Positions 49,433 through 52,197 of a stretch of DNA of 52,197 bases are shown in pieces; within the stretch, counting starts at the first letter, position 1, and each line of letters begins with the position of its first letter. Below the pieces are notes generated by a model. That model did not search any database and was not told where the DNA came from. It saw only the letters and a program-made list of their open reading frames with translations. The stretch is from Agromyces agglutinans. Lineage in GTDB: Bacteria; Actinomycetota; Actinomycetes; Actinomycetales; Microbacteriaceae. The stretch is from contig NZ_WJIF01000008.1 in NCBI RefSeq assembly GCF_009647605.1, forward strand, positions 6,062 through 58,258, written 5' to 3'. The position numbers and the translations under genes were made by a program.

Positions 49433-51193
49433 GTGGAACTGCTCGTCGTGCTCGTGCTGGGCCTGCTCGGCATCGCCGGGGCCACCGCGATCGGTCCGCG
49501 CCTCGGCGTCTCCGCGCCGCTGCTGCTCGTGGTCGTCGGCGTCCTCGTCAGCTTCCTCCCGTTCGTGCCCGACGTCGTCGTCGACCCCGAGTGGATCCTC
49601 GCGGGCGTGCTCCCGCCACTGCTGTACTCCGCATCGGTCGCGATGCCCTCGATGGAGTTCCGGCGCGAGTTCAGCGCGATCAGCGGCTTCTCGATCGTCC
49701 TCGTCGTGATCAGCTCGCTCGTGCTCGGCGTGGTCTTCTCGCTCGTCGTCCCCGGGCTCGGGCTCGCCGGAGGCATCGCCCTCGGCGCGATCGTGAGCCC
49801 CACCGACGCGGTGGCCACCTCGATCGTCAAGCGGGTCGGCGTGACGCCGAGGATCGTCACTGTGCTCGAGGGCGAGAGCCTGCTCAACGACGCCACGGCG
49901 CTCGTGCTGCTGCGTTCCGCGATCGCCGCCGGCGCGGCATCCGTCTCGTTCTGGAGCGTCGCGGGCGACTTCGCCTGGGCGGTCGCCGTCGCCGTCGTGC
50001 TCGGCTACGTCGTCGGCAAGGCCAACCTGTGGCTGCGTGCCCGGGTGACGGATGCCACGGTGAACACGGTCATCTCGCTCACGGTGCCCTTCCTCGCGAG
50101 CCTCCCGGCCGAGGCCCTCGGCGGCTCGGGACTCGTCGCTGCGGTCGTCGCCGGGCTCGTCACGGGCCGCGGCGCGATCCGCAGCCTCTCGCCCCAGCAC
50201 CGCGTCTCCGACGTGCAGACCTGGCGAACCGTCGAACTCGTGCTCGAGGGGGCCGTCTTCCTCGTCATGGGCCTCGAGATGTCGGCCATCCTCGACGACC
50301 TCTCGAACGAGGCGTACGGCGTGCACCACGGGGTGCTCCTGGCCCTGCTCGCGCTCGCCGCGGTGCTCGTCGTGCGCGCCGCGTACGTGTTCCCGACCCT
50401 CGCCTGGTTCGCGCGCCGGTCCCGTCGCGCGGCCGCGCTGAAGCCGCGGCTCGCCGCCATGCAGGACCGCCTCGAGTCGAAGGACCTCGAGCAGTTGACG
50501 AGACAGATCGCGGAGCGCGTCGCGGGCCGCCCGCCGGGCGGGCGCGGTGGCCGAGGCGGGCCACGTGCCCGTGGCGGGCCCGGCGCGCCGGGCCGTGGCG
50601 CACGCGCGCCGAGCGTGGAGCGCGTCGCCAGGTTCCGCACGAGGGTCCGGCGCAAGGTCGCCGACCTGGACTACTTCCTCGCGGTGCCGCTCGGATGGCG
50701 CGAGGGCACCGTGATCGTGTGGGCGGGCATGCGCGGCGCGGTCACGCTCGCGGCCGCGCAGACGCTGCCCGCCGAGACGCCCGCGAGGTCGCTGCTCGTG
50801 CTCGCCGCCTTCTTCGTCGCGGCGATCTCGCTGATCCTGCAGGGAGGCACGCTGCCGTGGCTCGTGCGGCTCGTGAAGCCGGCGACCATCGACCCCGCCG
50901 CGATCGAGCAGGAACGGGCCGCGATCAGGGGCCTGCTCCGCGAGGTCGACGAGCGCGTGCGGGCCGACCGGGCCGGCGACGTCGACGGCGGTGGCCCTGC
51001 CGACGGCGGCGACGGCCGGAAGCCGCACGAGCTGTGGCTCGAGATCATCAGCGCGCAGCGGGAGGCCCTGCTCGCCGCTCGCGACGACGGCCTGTACAGC
51101 TCGGCCATGCTCGCCGAGGCGTTGGATCGCCTCGACGCCGACCAGATCCGGGTCGAGCTGCGCGCCGAGGGCGACGCCGGCGCCGCAGCCTGA
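49433..51193 (+). CDS. CPA1 family Na+/H+ antiporter
   Basis: A 586-aa membrane protein with about 12 helices. Key acidic pairs are in [12 protein letters not shown] and [11 protein letters not shown], the cation-binding ND motif. A Gly/Arg-rich loop (about residues 364-392) and a cytoplasmic tail follow. GTG 49433 is preceded by GGGAGGA. The msrB promoter region lies upstream in the divergent 195-nt gap. Confidence 0.88.
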   Translation: MELLVVLVLGLLGIAGATAIGPRLGVSAPLLLVVVGVLVSFLPFVPDVVVDPEWILAGVLPPLLYSASVAMPSMEFRREFSAISGFSIVLVVISSLVLGVVFSLVVPGLGLAGGIALGAIVSPTDAVATSIVKRVGVTPRIVTVLEGESLLNDATALVLLRSAIAAGAASVSFWSVAGDFAWAVAVAVVLGYVVGKANLWLRARVTDATVNTVISLTVPFLASLPAEALGGSGLVAAVVAGLVTGRGAIRSLSPQHRVSDVQTWRTVELVLEGAVFLVMGLEMSAILDDLSNEAYGVHHGVLLALLALAAVLVVRAAYVFPTLAWFARRSRRAAALKPRLAAMQDRLESKDLEQLTRQIAERVAGRPPGGRGGRGGPRARGGPGAPGRGARAPSVERVARFRTRVRRKVADLDYFLAVPLGWREGTVIVWAGMRGAVTLAAAQTLPAETPARSLLVLAAFFVAAISLILQGGTLPWLVRLVKPATIDPAAIEQERAAIRGLLREVDERVRADRAGDVDGGGPADGGDGRKPHELWLEIISAQREALLAARDDGLYSSAMLAEALDRLDADQIRVELRAEGDAGAAA

Positions 51194-51379
51194 GGCATCC
51201 TCGCGAATATCAGGCGTTCCGCCTCGCCGCATCGGCGCACACGACTTTCACAGAGAAAGGTGAGGAGTCGTGGAGAAACCGTGTGCAGACTGTCGACTTC
51301 GCCTCGGCGAGCCCAGCATCGAAAGTGACACCGACCCGCCAGCCTCCGGACAGCACCGGTGCGCCCGGCATGTGAATCT
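51194..51379 (+). promoter_or_regulatory. Structured leader of the transglycosylase gene
   Basis: A 186-nt non-coding stretch. CACGACT pairs with AGTCGTG across a 19-nt loop near 51239-51271. Further paired stretches lie downstream. No good Shine-Dalgarno precedes the ATG at 51380. It could be an RNA regulatory element, but it does not match riboswitch consensus that I can recognise. Confidence 0.35.
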
Positions 51380-52197
51380 ATGCAGAACCTGACTTCCCCC
51401 GAATCCAGCACCCCCACCCCCGAGACCCCCGACCGCCGCGTCGGCGACCGTGCGCAGGCGCGGCTCGATCGACGGCAGCGCAACCGATTCCTGCTCAGCG
51501 CGGGCGCCGTCGTCGCCGTCGGCGCCGTCGTCGGAACCGGCTTCGCCGTCGACTCCGCCGTCGCGGCGCAGAACGACCGCGTCGCGGAGACCGCCGCGCT
51601 GACCAGCGCGGCCAATCCCGACGTCACGCAGACCGAGGCGCACAGCGCGATCCTCGATGCACGTGCCGCCAAGGCCGCCGAGGACACGCTCGAGCCCGCA
51701 CGCGCCGTGCTCTCCGCGGCGAACGGCAAGGCCGACGCCTCCGCGCTCGCCGCGTCCGTCGCGAACCTCGACGACTACGAGCGGCTCTCGCCGTCGCGGG
51801 TCTTCGTGCTCGCCAAGCAGGCGAGCGAGCAGGCCGCGTCCGTGCAGGGACAGGTCGCCGAGTTCGACCGCGTCCAGGCCGAGCAGGCGGCGGCCGCAGC
51901 CGCGGCCGCAGCGGCGAAGGCCGCCGAGGAGGCCGCAGCTGCCGCCGAGGCCTCCGCCGGGTCGGCGTCGACCTCGTCGCGTCCGTCCGGTCCCGCCAAC
52001 CCGAGCGGCGCGCAGGCGATCGCGCGCGACCTCATGGCGTCGATGTACGGCTGGGGCGACGACCAGTTCGGATGCCTCGTCGAGCTCTGGAACCACGAGT
52101 CCGGCTGGAACGTCTACGCCTCCAACGGCTCGAGCGGCGCCTACGGCATCCCGCAGGCCCTGCCCGGCTCGAAGATGGCCACCGCCGGCGCCGACTG
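51380..52197 (+). CDS. Secreted transglycosylase-like protein, partial
   Basis: A 272-residue 5' part, cut by the window end. A cytosolic Pro/Thr-rich start (residues 1-35), one hydrophobic segment (about 38-63, LLSAGAVVAVGAVVGTGFAV) and an Ala/Glu-rich coiled coil (about 90-195) are visible. A soluble lysozyme-like domain then begins (AIARDLMASMYGWGDDQFGC, LVELWNHESGWN, SGAYGIPQALPGSKM). This is a C-terminal transglycosylase domain of the aggregation-promoting-factor type. The catalytic Glu is in NHESGWN. It is probably anchored or exported and remodels peptidoglycan. Confidence 0.82.
   Translation, partial: MQNLTSPESSTPTPETPDRRVGDRAQARLDRRQRNRFLLSAGAVVAVGAVVGTGFAVDSAVAAQNDRVAETAALTSAANPDVTQTEAHSAILDARAAKAAEDTLEPARAVLSAANGKADASALAASVANLDDYERLSPSRVFVLAKQASEQAASVQGQVAEFDRVQAEQAAAAAAAAAAKAAEEAAAAAEASAGSASTSSRPSGPANPSGAQAIARDLMASMYGWGDDQFGCLVELWNHESGWNVYASNGSSGAYGIPQALPGSKMATAGAD

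Noticed and set aside
51194..51379. c-di-AMP (ydaO-type) riboswitch
   Set aside because: The expected conserved GG-rich core could not be found. Only generic pairing is visible.

Overview
The window is about 52 kb of very GC-rich actinobacterial chromosome. GTG starts are frequent, genes are tightly coupled by 1-17 nt overlaps, and the conserved core order tlyA-nadK-recN-pyrG-NUDIX-xerD-parA-scpA-scpB-rluB-tyrA-cmk-der resembles the Mycobacterium tuberculosis Rv1691-Rv1713 neighbourhood. Protein content and codon style suggest a Microbacteriaceae member (Agromyces-like). That genus call is inference.

1-17.3 kb is a conserved housekeeping block on the + strand: a repeat-bearing protein, HAD-IIA phosphatase, TlyA rRNA methyltransferase, NAD kinase, RecN, CTP synthase, ADP-ribose pyrophosphatase, XerD, ParA, the ScpA/ScpB partners of SMC, an RluB-type pseudouridine synthase, prephenate dehydrogenase, CMP kinase and the GTPase Der. 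An SRPBCC protein and a DUF4166 protein follow. 18-23.3 kb is a mixed region: GNAT acetyltransferase, MarR regulator with a membrane protein, DHA2-type exporter, and a PoxB-like pyruvate oxidase.

23.55-31.87 kb is a genomic island at tRNA-Pro(GGG). A 36-bp copy of the tRNA 3' end marks its far border. It carries an AlpA/Xis-like gene, a 5' remnant of a tyrosine integrase, and a complete type I Wadjet (JetABCD) anti-plasmid system. The Wadjet genes are preceded by, and translationally coupled to, a small HTH gene with its own apparent leaderless promoter. With the integrase truncated, the island looks fixed in place.

31.9-38.2 kb holds a frameshifted TIGR01777-type epimerase, an alkyl sulfatase of the metallo-beta-lactamase fold, and a 1053-aa multidomain protein. 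That protein has an LQRxAGNxAV motif typical of proteins linked to extracellular contractile injection systems (eCIS) and an HExxH metallopeptidase motif. No injection-system genes accompany it.

38.3-52.2 kb contains an amino-acid permease, a vanYZ/vanRS-like cell-wall sensing cluster with palindromes in its divergent promoter, a cold-shock protein, a macrodomain protein, an NAD-dependent epimerase, a type I (formylglycine) sulfatase, a flavin reductase, msrB-msrA, a CPA1 Na+/H+ antiporter, and the start of a secreted transglycosylase-like protein cut by the window edge.

The strongest candidates for something new are the HTH-coupled Wadjet island and the orphan eCIS-like putative metallopeptidase.
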